5,472 nt of DNA. It comes from JBFWIL01 sp050256015. GTDB lineage: Bacteria; Bacteroidota; Bacteroidia; Bacteroidales; Prolixibacteraceae. Positions 1-5,472 of the stretch are shown piece after piece. How positions within the stretch are numbered: the first letter of the stretch is position 1; every line of letters starts with the position of its first letter. The stretch is from contig JBFWIL010000178.1 of NCBI GenBank assembly GCA_050256015.1, positions 1 to 5,472 on the forward strand, in the 5' to 3' direction. A model generated the notes under the pieces. It saw only the letters and a list, made by a program, of their open reading frames with translations. It was not told where the DNA came from and did not search any database. The translations under genes and the position numbers were made by a program.

Positions 1-3000
1 ATTTGAGTAGCAAAACTGATGCTTTTGTATTTTAACCGGATGTTGGTTGTAAAACCGTGTGTTTTATTTTTACCGACCAGCTTCACATAGTCCAGGTTCT
101 TATCAATTTTTCCATCCGGTCCGGCCTGTGTCCCGTCGTTACTGTTAAAATCGCCGCCGACATCCTTGTAAGCCAGCATCCCCTTCTCAATTCCGTCAAT
201 ATCGGAAGTCCCCAGATAATCGGGCGTTGTTCCTGCAGCAGTTGCCCGATCTGTCAGGTAGTTCCAGTAATTCTGTATATCTTCATCGGTACGCAGGATT
301 CCGTCGCCGGTAGATGTTTCTTTCCATGTTTCAAAGCCCCATACAGGAAAAATAGTTGATTGTCCCTCCCTTGTCTGGTTATTTGAAGGATGGGTAAGCG
401 CTGACTCCGGATATTTTTTAACCTTGTTGTTATAGGAACCGAATTGCACTCCAACATTGTAACTAAAGTCCGGTCCTATTTTGTCGCCCCAGTTAATATT
501 AAATTCGGTACCCCAGGCATTAACATCTGCATAATTTTGCTCGGCAAATCCGCCTCCGACCGAAACCGGAACACCGGCAGAACTGGCCATATTGGTCAGC
601 ATATCCGTCGTTTTATCAAAATAAAAGTCAAATCCTACCCGCAGGCGATTCTCCAGCACATTGAAATCCAGTCCGAAGTTATGCTTAATCGTTTCATCCC
701 AGCCGATATCTCTGTTGGGAGTCACTTTAGGAGTTATGCTACTTCCCAGCATCCCGCCATCTTCACCAAACCGGAAACCCTTATCCGTATTTATGGTATA
801 ATACTGCGCCCACCTCCATGCTTTGATGTTGTCTTTCCCGGTTTTCCCTACCGAATACCTCAGCTTCAGAAAATCGACCCAGGGAAGAGTGTTCTTAAAC
901 CAGTCATCCTCAGACATAACCCATCCTACCTGAACAGACGGAAAGAATCCCCAGTAGTTTTCAGGAGCAAATTTTGTAGAGGCATCACTCCGGAAAAGGA
1001 ACTGGAACAGGTACTTCGATTTATAGCTGTAATTTACCCGGCCCAAATAGGAAAGAGTGCCCGATTCTCCTTTATAGGCATAGGTATTGTCAGAAAGTTC
1101 CCCGGCAGTCTGGCTTGCCCCCAGGTAATCCGCATCCGTATTTTCGTAAGCAATTCGGTTGTCTTTGTAACTCCCCTCGGAACGCTCCACAGATGCCATT
1201 GCGCTGATCTCATGGTCTCCGAATGTCCGGTTATAGTTTATAAAGAAGTTCGCCTGCGTACTTTTTGTAATATAATCCGTATAGTAAACACGGGAATTTC
1301 GTTTGTTATCTTCAATTTTCCAGTCCGAATCTTCATGTTCACTGGCCAGGTGATTCCCTTCACTGTTATAATTTTTTATCCGGGCTAAAGTAAAAGGCAA
1401 CTGAATCTGTTCGGTATTCGATGTACTATGCCTTCTGGAAAAAGTACCTTTTAATGAAAGGCCTTTAATAAACGGTACATCATACTGCAAAGCAAAGTTG
1501 GCCGTATACGAAAAATCCTCGCTGATTTGTTTTGATCCGTTATTCAACATGGCAAAATAGTTCCAGCCCGCTATTGTACGATTCGTGTTTGCACTTCCGA
1601 GATTACGGTCGGTACGGGGAAAAGGAGAAACCCAATAATCTTCGCCATCAATAGTCGTTTGCCAGGGAATATATTTAGGCATATGCAACAAATACCCGTA
1701 ATCTGCCTGTTCCCCGCTGCTTTTTGCTTTGGATCCGTAACTGCTGTCGTTAATATTCGCAACCGCTTTTGTAAATGACTTTTCTATTTCACCGCTGTTG
1801 GCAGAGACAGAACCGCTAAGTTTCAGATCCCTGGAAATTTGAACATCAACCCCGGTCCGGAAATTCCATTTGTCATAATCCTGGCTTCCAAGATTAGCTC
1901 CTTGTGTAAAATATGTAACGCCGGCATAATAGGTAGCCTTCTCATTCCCCCCGCTCATGCTCAGGGAATGTCTTTGCTGGGTCGCTCCGGACCAGGCCTT
2001 ATCCAGCCAGTCGTAGTTCAGATCCTTCATTTCTTCCAGTTCTTTGCTGGAAAAAAGATTCTTTCCATCACTATCCCGGTTATCTGCTTTTAAAAAACGA
2101 TTGTGCCAAACTCCGAAATCGTAAGCACTCATGGTCTTGCTATGACTAATGGCATCATTGAAAGAAAGCTGCCCGGAATAATGTATTCTGGCCCTGCCAA
2201 TTTTTCCCCTTTTTGTTTTTACAATGATGGCCCCCTGGGAAGCACGGGCGCCATATATGGCAGCACTTGCATCCTTCAAAACCGAAATACTTTCGATTTC
2301 GGACGGATCGAGCCGGTTAAATTCATCCAAGGTAGGCAAACCGTTTTCCGGATCTACCTGGATCATATCGTCAATAACAACGAGGGGAATTTCACTGCCT
2401 CCATCCTTAGAAAAGCTGAAGGTTTGCCGAACTGTCAGCGTAGCTGAATCTCCCGGACGCCTTGAGCCTCCGCTGACCGATAAACCGGGAACCTGACCCC
2501 GTAATGCTTCTGACAGATTAGACACGGGTAACTCCTTAATGTCATTTACCGGGATAGTTGCAATAGAACCGGTAATATCCTTCATTTTCTGAGTACCATA
2601 GCCAACCACAACCACTTCATCGACAGACATCATGGAGGATTCCATGCTTACATTGATCACCGCACGCCGGTCAACGGCGATCTGAAGAGCCTTCATGCCC
2701 ACGAAAGAGAAATTCAGGATGGCATTGCCTTCCACAGGCGAAGGAAGCGTGTAATTTCCGTTTACATCGGTTATGGTCCCCACCTGAGTACCGTCAACAA
2801 CAACCGTAACGCCGGGAAGGGCCTGTCCTTCCTCATCGGTTACCTTACCGGTAACGGTAATCCTTTGCTGCTGGGCACCTGCTGCTCCGTATGCCAGATC
2901 GCTGGTCAGCAGAATCATCTTGTCATTAAAAATTTTATATTCAATTCCATGATTATCAAACAATTTACCCAACAGCGTTTCAATGGTTTCGTTTTCCACA

Positions 3001-3260
3001 CGGACACTGACCCGCTGAGTGACATCAATCTGTTCGTCCTGGAAAAAGAAGCGGAATTCACTGGTTTCCTCAATCTCCCTGAGCACATCAATGATCTGAC
3101 GGTCATTCAGATCCAGTGAAAATCTGGTTGCCTGGGAATAAACTGAAGCAGATACCTGCATCAGCCCCAAAAAAAGAATCAGAATGGTTAGTCTCATTTT
3201 CAATAATAATTTTTGCAGCATGCCTCTTCCAGGGAAGGCTGCACTTTCATTTTTTTTCAT
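1..3260 (-). CDS. SusC/RagA-family TonB-dependent outer-membrane receptor with STN domain (C-terminus beyond window)
   Basis: This is an outer-membrane beta-barrel importer of the SusC family, which normally pairs with a SusD lipoprotein to take up glycans or other oligomers using TonB energy. I translated 1086 codons from the ATG at 3260 to the left edge and found no stop or frameshift. A long signal peptide comes first, with a basic n-region and a hydrophobic core LTILILFLGLMQVSAS at about residues 24-39. An STN domain follows at about 46-120 (SLDLNDRQIIDVLREIEE...IFNDKMILL), which in this family signals to FecR. Next come a carboxypeptidase-regulatory-like domain at about 134-207 (VTGKVTDEEGQALPGVTV), the TonB-box-like DEVVVVGYGTQ at 214-224, a plug with VLKDASAAIYGARASQGAII at 327-346, and barrel strands to the edge. 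The last visible part (DYVKLVGKNKTHGFTTNIRL) usually lies about 100-150 residues before the family's end. The start lacks a clear Shine-Dalgarno; Met14 has GGAAGAGG just upstream and is an alternative. The substrate cannot be deduced. Confidence 0.95.
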   Translation of the reverse strand, partial: MKKNESAAFPGRGMLQKLLLKMRLTILILFLGLMQVSASVYSQATRFSLDLNDRQIIDVLREIEETSEFRFFFQDEQIDVTQRVSVRVENETIETLLGKLFDNHGIEYKIFNDKMILLTSDLAYGAAGAQQQRITVTGKVTDEEGQALPGVTVVVDGTQVGTITDVNGNYTLPSPVEGNAILNFSFVGMKALQIAVDRRAVINVSMESSMMSVDEVVVVGYGTQKMKDITGSIATIPVNDIKELPVSNLSEALRGQVPGLSVSGGSRRPGDSATLTVRQTFSFSKDGGSEIPLVVIDDMIQVDPENGLPTLDEFNRLDPSEIESISVLKDASAAIYGARASQGAIIVKTKRGKIGRARIHYSGQLSFNDAISHSKTMSAYDFGVWHNRFLKADNRDSDGKNLFSSKELEEMKDLNYDWLDKAWSGATQQRHSLSMSGGNEKATYYAGVTYFTQGANLGSQDYDKWNFRTGVDVQISRDLKLSGSVSANSGEIEKSFTKAVANINDSSYGSKAKSSGEQADYGYLLHMPKYIPWQTTIDGEDYWVSPFPRTDRNLGSANTNRTIAGWNYFAMLNNGSKQISEDFSYTANFALQYDVPFIKGLSLKGTFSRRHSTSNTEQIQLPFTLARIKNYNSEGNHLASEHEDSDWKIEDNKRNSRVYYTDYITKSTQANFFINYNRTFGDHEISAMASVERSEGSYKDNRIAYENTDADYLGASQTAGELSDNTYAYKGESGTLSYLGRVNYSYKSKYLFQFLFRSDASTKFAPENYWGFFPSVQVGWVMSEDDWFKNTLPWVDFLKLRYSVGKTGKDNIKAWRWAQYYTINTDKGFRFGEDGGMLGSSITPKVTPNRDIGWDETIKHNFGLDFNVLENRLRVGFDFYFDKTTDMLTNMASSAGVPVSVGGGFAEQNYADVNAWGTEFNINWGDKIGPDFSYNVGVQFGSYNNKVKKYPESALTHPSNNQTREGQSTIFPVWGFETWKETSTGDGILRTDEDIQNYWNYLTDRATAAGTTPDYLGTSDIDGIEKGMLAYKDVGGDFNSNDGTQAGPDGKIDKNLDYVKLVGKNKTHGFTTNIRLKYKSISFATQ

Positions 3261-3287
3261 AAATTCGTATGATTTTAGTTAATAAAT

Positions 3288-3301
3288 GGTGTTACAGCAC
3301 C
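3288..3301 (-). repeat. Proximal palindrome sharing a 10-bp core with a second copy upstream of susC
   Basis: On the minus strand this reads GGTG-CTGTAA-CACC, a perfect 4-bp stem around a six-base centre. Its core TGCTGTAACA (3299-3290) recurs exactly at 3338-3329, 39 bp further upstream. It lies 27 bp before the susC start codon, so it would be in the mRNA leader or act as a DNA site near the promoter. It could be an operator half-array, an RNA hairpin, or part of an ECF-type promoter, since GTAAC resembles the AAC found in many ECF -35 elements. The sequence alone does not decide between these. Confidence 0.5.
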
Positions 3302-3318
3302 GTTGATTAAAATTTCCG

Positions 3319-3347
3319 GCCGGCGGAATGTTACAGCATTCCCCGGC
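3319..3347 (-). terminator. Strong stem-loop between fecR and susC, candidate terminator or attenuator
   Basis: The minus strand can fold into an 11-bp stem. GCCGG and GGAATG pair with CATTCC and CCGGC around the loop CTGTAA, with one bulged G. It starts 31 bp after the fecR stop codon. Downstream on the minus strand is CGGAAATTTTAATC, a weak T tract. On the plus strand the same stem is followed by TTTTGTTCTGTTT, a better T tract, but no plus-strand gene ends here. The position suits partial termination that would separate low-level sigma/fecR transcription from high-level susC transcription. The loop and inner stem also carry the TGCTGTAACA core seen again at 3299-3290, so it may instead be a regulatory site. 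Confidence 0.5.
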
Positions 3348-3377
3348 TTTTGTTCTGTTTGTCTAACTCATTTTCTG

Positions 3378-4394
3378 TCAATTTGCACGTTTATAAATTT
3401 TAACTATCTGATCATCAATTTCGTAGCGAATAGGAAGCGTATGTTGCAGAATTTCCAGGACTTCCAGTATAGACTCATTTTTAATGGTTCCGGAATAATG
3501 ATAATTCAGAATTCCCGGTTCATTTACCTCTATTTCGACCCCATACCTTCTTTCAAGCAAAGTGATCAGCTCTCCCAGTTGCAGGCGCAAAAACTGCAGT
3601 TTGTTGTTCTTCCAGGAAGAATAAAGCAGCGGGTCCACATCCCGGACCCGGAGACTGTTTTTTTCTTTATTCAACACAAGTTGTTCGCCTGGGTTCAGCA
3701 TCAGTTCCTCCTTCAGCCGGAGCTTGTCAGAAGAAGTGATAACAATTTTTCCTTTTTCCAGGGTGGTTTCAAGCCGGTTATCTTCGGCATAATTTTTTAC
3801 GTTGAATTCCGTGCCCAGCACCTTTACCGTATAATATCCGGTATGCACCAGAAAAGGAAGCTCACGATTCTTTCTGACCTTAAACCAGGCTTCCCCGCTT
3901 AGCGTTACTTCCCGGTTTTTAGCTCCGGCTTCGGCAGTATAACAAAGTTCTGTGCCGGCATTGAGATAAACTTCGGTATGATCGGGCAAAATGATACGTG
4001 CAACCGAGCCTTTAGGGGCCGAAGCGGTAAACTGGACTGTTTTGGCAGGAGTCGTCCCGGAATAATAAGCTATAAATCCCCCCAGCACCATTCCCAAAAC
4101 GAGCACGGCAGCCAGACGGGTTATCCGCGCAGTGCGGACAACCGGGACTTTATGCTGCCTATTATATCCCATTCCCTGCGTAGAAGCAATAAACTTATTC
4201 CACGCTTTTTCCGTCTCCGCCAGACAAAAAGCCTCCGTGCGGGAACTCTCCCACAAATCGCGGATCCGTGCATAATACCTGGCATTGGCATCAGAACGGG
4301 TAAGCCAGTCGGCCAGCTCCCTGCATTCTTCTTCCCCCAGCTCACCATCCAGGTAAGCAATAATCCGTGCCTTCATTGATTTTGATGAAACCAT
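3378..4394 (-). CDS. FecR-family transmembrane anti-sigma factor
   Basis: This inner-membrane regulator (338 aa) relays the signal from an STN-bearing receptor to its ECF sigma factor. The N-terminal part, about residues 1-88, is cytoplasmic and should bind the sigma factor (IIAYLDGELGEEECRELADW...). One transmembrane helix follows at about 92-111 (TRLAAVLVLGMVLGGFIAYY). The periplasmic FecR domain spans about 125-220 and shows the family's run of motifs: GSVARIILPDHTEVYLNAGT, VTLSGEAWFKV, FLVHTGYYTVKVLGTEFNV. The C-terminal DUF4974-like domain at about 265-335 (LQFLRLQLGELITLLERRYG...RYEIDDQIVKIYKR) is the part expected to meet the receptor's STN domain. The length is usual for Bacteroidetes FecR proteins. 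The first ATG is chosen because it has a strong GGAAGGAG six bases upstream, while Met7 has none. It lies 66 bp after the sigma gene and 117 bp before susC, as expected for a cognate trio. Confidence 0.95.
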   Translation of the reverse strand: MVSSKSMKARIIAYLDGELGEEECRELADWLTRSDANARYYARIRDLWESSRTEAFCLAETEKAWNKFIASTQGMGYNRQHKVPVVRTARITRLAAVLVLGMVLGGFIAYYSGTTPAKTVQFTASAPKGSVARIILPDHTEVYLNAGTELCYTAEAGAKNREVTLSGEAWFKVRKNRELPFLVHTGYYTVKVLGTEFNVKNYAEDNRLETTLEKGKIVITSSDKLRLKEELMLNPGEQLVLNKEKNSLRVRDVDPLLYSSWKNNKLQFLRLQLGELITLLERRYGVEIEVNEPGILNYHYSGTIKNESILEVLEILQHTLPIRYEIDDQIVKIYKRAN

Positions 4395-4400
4395 AATTTG

Positions 4401-4408
4401 CTCCTTCC
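4401..4408 (-). promoter_or_regulatory. Shine-Dalgarno site of fecR
   Basis: The minus strand reads GGAAGGAG, followed by CAAATT and then ATG at 4394. The spacing of six bases supports Met1 over the in-frame Met7 (ATG at 4376), which has no purine-rich site. Such a strong site stands out because Shine-Dalgarno sequences are often weak in Bacteroidetes. It suggests the anti-sigma factor is translated efficiently relative to the genes on either side. Confidence 0.7.
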
Positions 4409-4434
4409 AAATGCTGAGACACCTGAGGATTCCG

Positions 4435-4457
4435 TTTCCCTACCTGCGACAGGGAAA
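4435..4457. repeat. Short perfect inverted repeat between the sigma gene and fecR
   Basis: TTTCCCT (4435-4441) and AGGGAAA (4451-4457) form a perfect 7-bp stem around a nine-base loop. It begins three bases after the sigma stop codon in the direction of transcription. No T tract follows on the minus strand (CGGAATCC), so a Rho-independent terminator is unlikely. It could be an mRNA-processing or stability hairpin that sets the sigma to anti-sigma ratio, or chance. Confidence 0.35.
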
Positions 4458-4460
4458 AAT

Positions 4461-5075
4461 TCAAAATAATTGCAGAAAAAAGAAAATCAGGATGTTAAAA
4501 TAATTAGCCAGTTCGCTGCGAAGAACGCGCAGGGCATGGGAAATGTGTTTCTCAACCATTTTCACGGAAATATCCATCTTTTCGGCTATTTCACGGTTTT
4601 TGAGATCATGATACCTGCTTAGCTCAAATACCTCCCGGCATCTTTCCGGCAGACTGTCAACAACGTCCTTGACCTTTTGCTCCAGCTCAAGTTCCAGCAG
4701 ACTGTGAAACGGATTATGCTCATCGGCATAGATTTTTTGTTCTTCCCGCTCAATGCGGGCGGTCAGCTCTTCGTGTACGTTGTGCCGGGTAGACTGGTAA
4801 CGGAAAAAATTCAGCGAACGGTTTCGTACAGCCTGAAAAAGATAAGCTTTCACTGAAGTTTCAATATTCAGATTATCCGCCTTTTCCCAAAGATTAAGAA
4901 ATGTATCCTGAACAATATCCCGGGCGACCTCCATCTCGCCGGTAAAGCGAAATGCGAAAAGGACCAGCCGCCCATGATACCGGAAAAACAAATCCCTGTA
5001 TGCTCCCAGATCCCGTTTTTTTAATCCGTCTGAGAGCAGTCCCGTATCTCCGGGTAAATTGTATTCGTTTATCAT
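4461..5075 (-). CDS. ECF RNA polymerase sigma-70 factor, Bacteroidetes FecI-like type
   Basis: This cytoplasmic sigma factor (204 aa) directs RNA polymerase to the promoters of its receptor operon and is controlled by the FecR-like protein encoded next. Region 2 covers about residues 22-94 and includes ARDIVQDTFLNLWEKA (51-66) and the promoter-melting/-10 part VKAYLFQAVRNRSLNFFR. A variable linker spans about 95-125. Region 4 covers about 130-187, with LPERCREVFELSRYHDLKNR and the helix-turn-helix REIAEKMDISVKMVEKHISH, which reads the -35 element. Regions 1 and 3 are absent, as in all ECF factors. The length and motifs fit the Bacteroides-expansion ECF family. The start at 5075 is preceded by GGAAGAGGA at a spacing of eight bases. 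The protein ends in a very hydrophobic tail, NILIFFFLQLF, of unknown role. A promoter with an overlapping LacI-type operator lies about 40-70 bp upstream. Confidence 0.96.
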   Translation of the reverse strand: MINEYNLPGDTGLLSDGLKKRDLGAYRDLFFRYHGRLVLFAFRFTGEMEVARDIVQDTFLNLWEKADNLNIETSVKAYLFQAVRNRSLNFFRYQSTRHNVHEELTARIEREEQKIYADEHNPFHSLLELELEQKVKDVVDSLPERCREVFELSRYHDLKNREIAEKMDISVKMVEKHISHALRVLRSELANYFNILIFFFLQLF

Positions 5076-5083
5076 AAATATTA

Positions 5084-5092
5084 TCCTCTTCC
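5084..5092 (-). promoter_or_regulatory. Shine-Dalgarno site of the ECF sigma gene
   Basis: GGAAGAGGA on the minus strand lies eight bases before the ATG at 5075. It supports that start, and no competing in-frame ATG lies nearby. Confidence 0.6.
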
Positions 5093-5115
5093 GGAAACAT
5101 TTCTGCTCAGGCCTT

Positions 5116-5147
5116 CAAATGTAATCGTTTACATGAATAAAACCAAC
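5116..5147 (-). promoter_or_regulatory. Bacteroidetes housekeeping-type promoter of the sigma-fecR operon
   Basis: The minus strand carries TACATTTG (5123-5116), an exact match to the Bacteroidetes -7 consensus TAnnTTTG. GTTG (5147-5144) lies 20 bp upstream and fits three of four bases of the -33 TTTG element at the accepted spacing of about 19-21 bp. Transcription would start near 5110, giving a leader of roughly 35 bases that contains the Shine-Dalgarno site. The sigma gene would therefore be read by the primary sigma factor, not only by itself. The match is by eye; start-site mapping would settle it. Confidence 0.65.
5119..5134. promoter_or_regulatory. LacI-family-type operator overlapping the sigma gene promoter
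   Basis: The sequence ATGTAATCGTTTACAT is a near-perfect palindrome of 16 bases with only the pair at 5125/5128 unmatched. On the minus strand its core is TGTAAACGATTACA, with the central CG and the TGTAA/TTACA arms typical of LacI/GalR-family operators. It also fits the related CcpA consensus TGWNANCGNTNWCA. It overlaps five bases of the -7 element and part of the spacer, the usual position for a repressor that blocks polymerase. No LacI-family gene is in the window, so the regulator is inferred. Confidence 0.7.
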
Positions 5148-5169
5148 GAAGCAGCCAAAGAAATACATA

Positions 5170-5193
5170 TGCAAGAAGCGCCATACCCTTGCA
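5170..5193 (-). terminator. Weak terminator candidate after the transporter gene
   Basis: TGCAAG and CTTGCA form a 6-bp stem with a 12-base loop 11 bp after the transporter stop codon. On the minus strand TATGTATTTCTTTGG follows, a loosely T-rich stretch. An overlapping and mutually exclusive hairpin, CCCT-GCA-AGGG (5196-5186), is also possible. The separate promoter downstream supports a transcript end somewhere here, but the structure itself is modest. Confidence 0.3.
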
Positions 5194-5203
5194 GGGCATT
5201 TCC

Positions 5204-5472
5204 TTAATGTCCGTCAAACAGGATATACAAACCAATCATAACAAGGATCAGGGCGATCCAGGAGATCCATACCTTTCGTCCGGGCCTTGGAAGAAGTCCG
5301 TAATCGAGCACATTCTGATCGGCTGTTTTCCGGTCAAAAACAGAAATCAGGAAAGCCAGCACGGAAAGAACAACAAACAGGTAAAACGAAAGCAGCAGGT
5401 AATGCGGCCAAAAATCATAGATTTCCTTTGGCAGGATCCACAGATAAGTAATGCCAGTTCCGATACTCAGCA
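5204..5472 (-). CDS. C-terminal end of a membrane transporter, probably a sodium:solute symporter (SSS family)
   Basis: Only the last 88 residues are in the window, ending at a TAA at 5206-5204; the rest lies beyond the right edge. The fragment shows the end of one hydrophobic segment (LSIGTGITYLWIL), a full membrane helix at about residues 24-45 of the fragment (YLLLSFYLFVVLSVLAFLIS), a polar stretch (FDRKTADQNVLDYGLLPRPG) and a final helix at about 67-85 (VWISWIALILVMIGLYILF) before DGH. This pattern of a helix, a charged linker with a proline-rich turn, and a last helix ending near the C-terminus resembles the tail of Bacteroidetes sodium:solute symporters often found in sugar-use loci. 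That family call is from memory of the pattern, not from a conserved active site. It lies 128 bp upstream of the sigma gene on the same strand and may belong to the same locus or to a separate operon. Confidence 0.6.
   Translation of the reverse strand, partial: LSIGTGITYLWILPKEIYDFWPHYLLLSFYLFVVLSVLAFLISVFDRKTADQNVLDYGLLPRPGRKVWISWIALILVMIGLYILFDGH

Noticed and set aside
444..1388. A 314-codon open frame on the plus strand
   Set aside because: It is the codon-aligned antisense of the susC barrel. Its product shows no recognisable domain, and the minus-strand reading matches a known family throughout.
1571..1762. A short minus-strand frame inside susC
   Set aside because: It is an off-frame shadow within a continuous receptor reading frame.
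2915..3106. A short minus-strand frame in the STN region, which could suggest a frameshifted receptor
   Set aside because: The correct frame reads from 3260 to position 1 without a stop, with STN, plug and barrel motifs in the same frame, so there is no frameshift.
3303..3902. A 199-codon open frame on the plus strand
   Set aside because: It is antisense to fecR and starts inside the regulatory gap. The minus strand gives a full FecR protein with all its domains.
3978..4379. A plus-strand open frame of 133 codons opposite fecR
   Set aside because: It is a shadow of fecR coding constraints, with no family features.
4894..5100. A minus-strand frame overlapping the sigma gene start
   Set aside because: It is out of frame with the sigma gene, lacks its own ribosome site, and its product resembles no known domain.
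1..5472. CRISPR arrays, tRNA or rRNA genes, insertion sequences, attachment sites
   Set aside because: I found no regularly spaced repeats, no tRNA-like cloverleaf, no transposase motifs, and no terminal inverted repeats. Almost all the sequence is taken by the four genes.

Overview
The window comes from a member of the Bacteroidota, most likely a Bacteroidales or Marinilabiliales type. This rests on a SusC-family TonB-dependent receptor with an N-terminal STN domain, a FecR anti-sigma factor ending in a DUF4974-type domain, a Bacteroidetes-type ECF sigma factor, and a promoter that fits the Bacteroidetes -7 consensus (TAnnTTTG). Every supported gene lies on the minus strand, so transcription runs from right to left. 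The genus cannot be fixed from this sequence.

From right to left (5'->3' on the minus strand) the layout is as follows. At 5472-5204 is the C-terminal end of a membrane transporter, probably a sodium:solute symporter. At 5203-5076 is a 128-bp gap holding a weak terminator candidate, a Bacteroidetes-type promoter and a LacI-type operator overlapping that promoter. At 5075-4461 is an ECF sigma factor. At 4460-4395 is a 66-bp gap with a short inverted repeat. At 4394-3378 is a FecR-like anti-sigma factor. At 3377-3261 is a 117-bp gap with two palindromes sharing one 10-bp core, the upstream one terminator-like. From 3260 to the left edge is a SusC/RagA-like receptor whose last roughly 100-150 residues lie outside the window. 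A SusD-like lipoprotein would be expected just beyond the left edge.

Together the three central genes form a standard trans-envelope signalling circuit. The receptor takes up a ligand, probably a glycan, across the outer membrane. Its STN domain signals to the periplasmic part of FecR, and FecR releases or activates the sigma factor in the cytoplasm, which then drives expression of the receptor operon. The notable addition is the operator-like palindrome overlapping the sigma gene promoter. It suggests a second layer of control by a LacI-family repressor. I see no wholly new system here. The points most worth checking are the operator/promoter overlap and the paired palindromes before susC.
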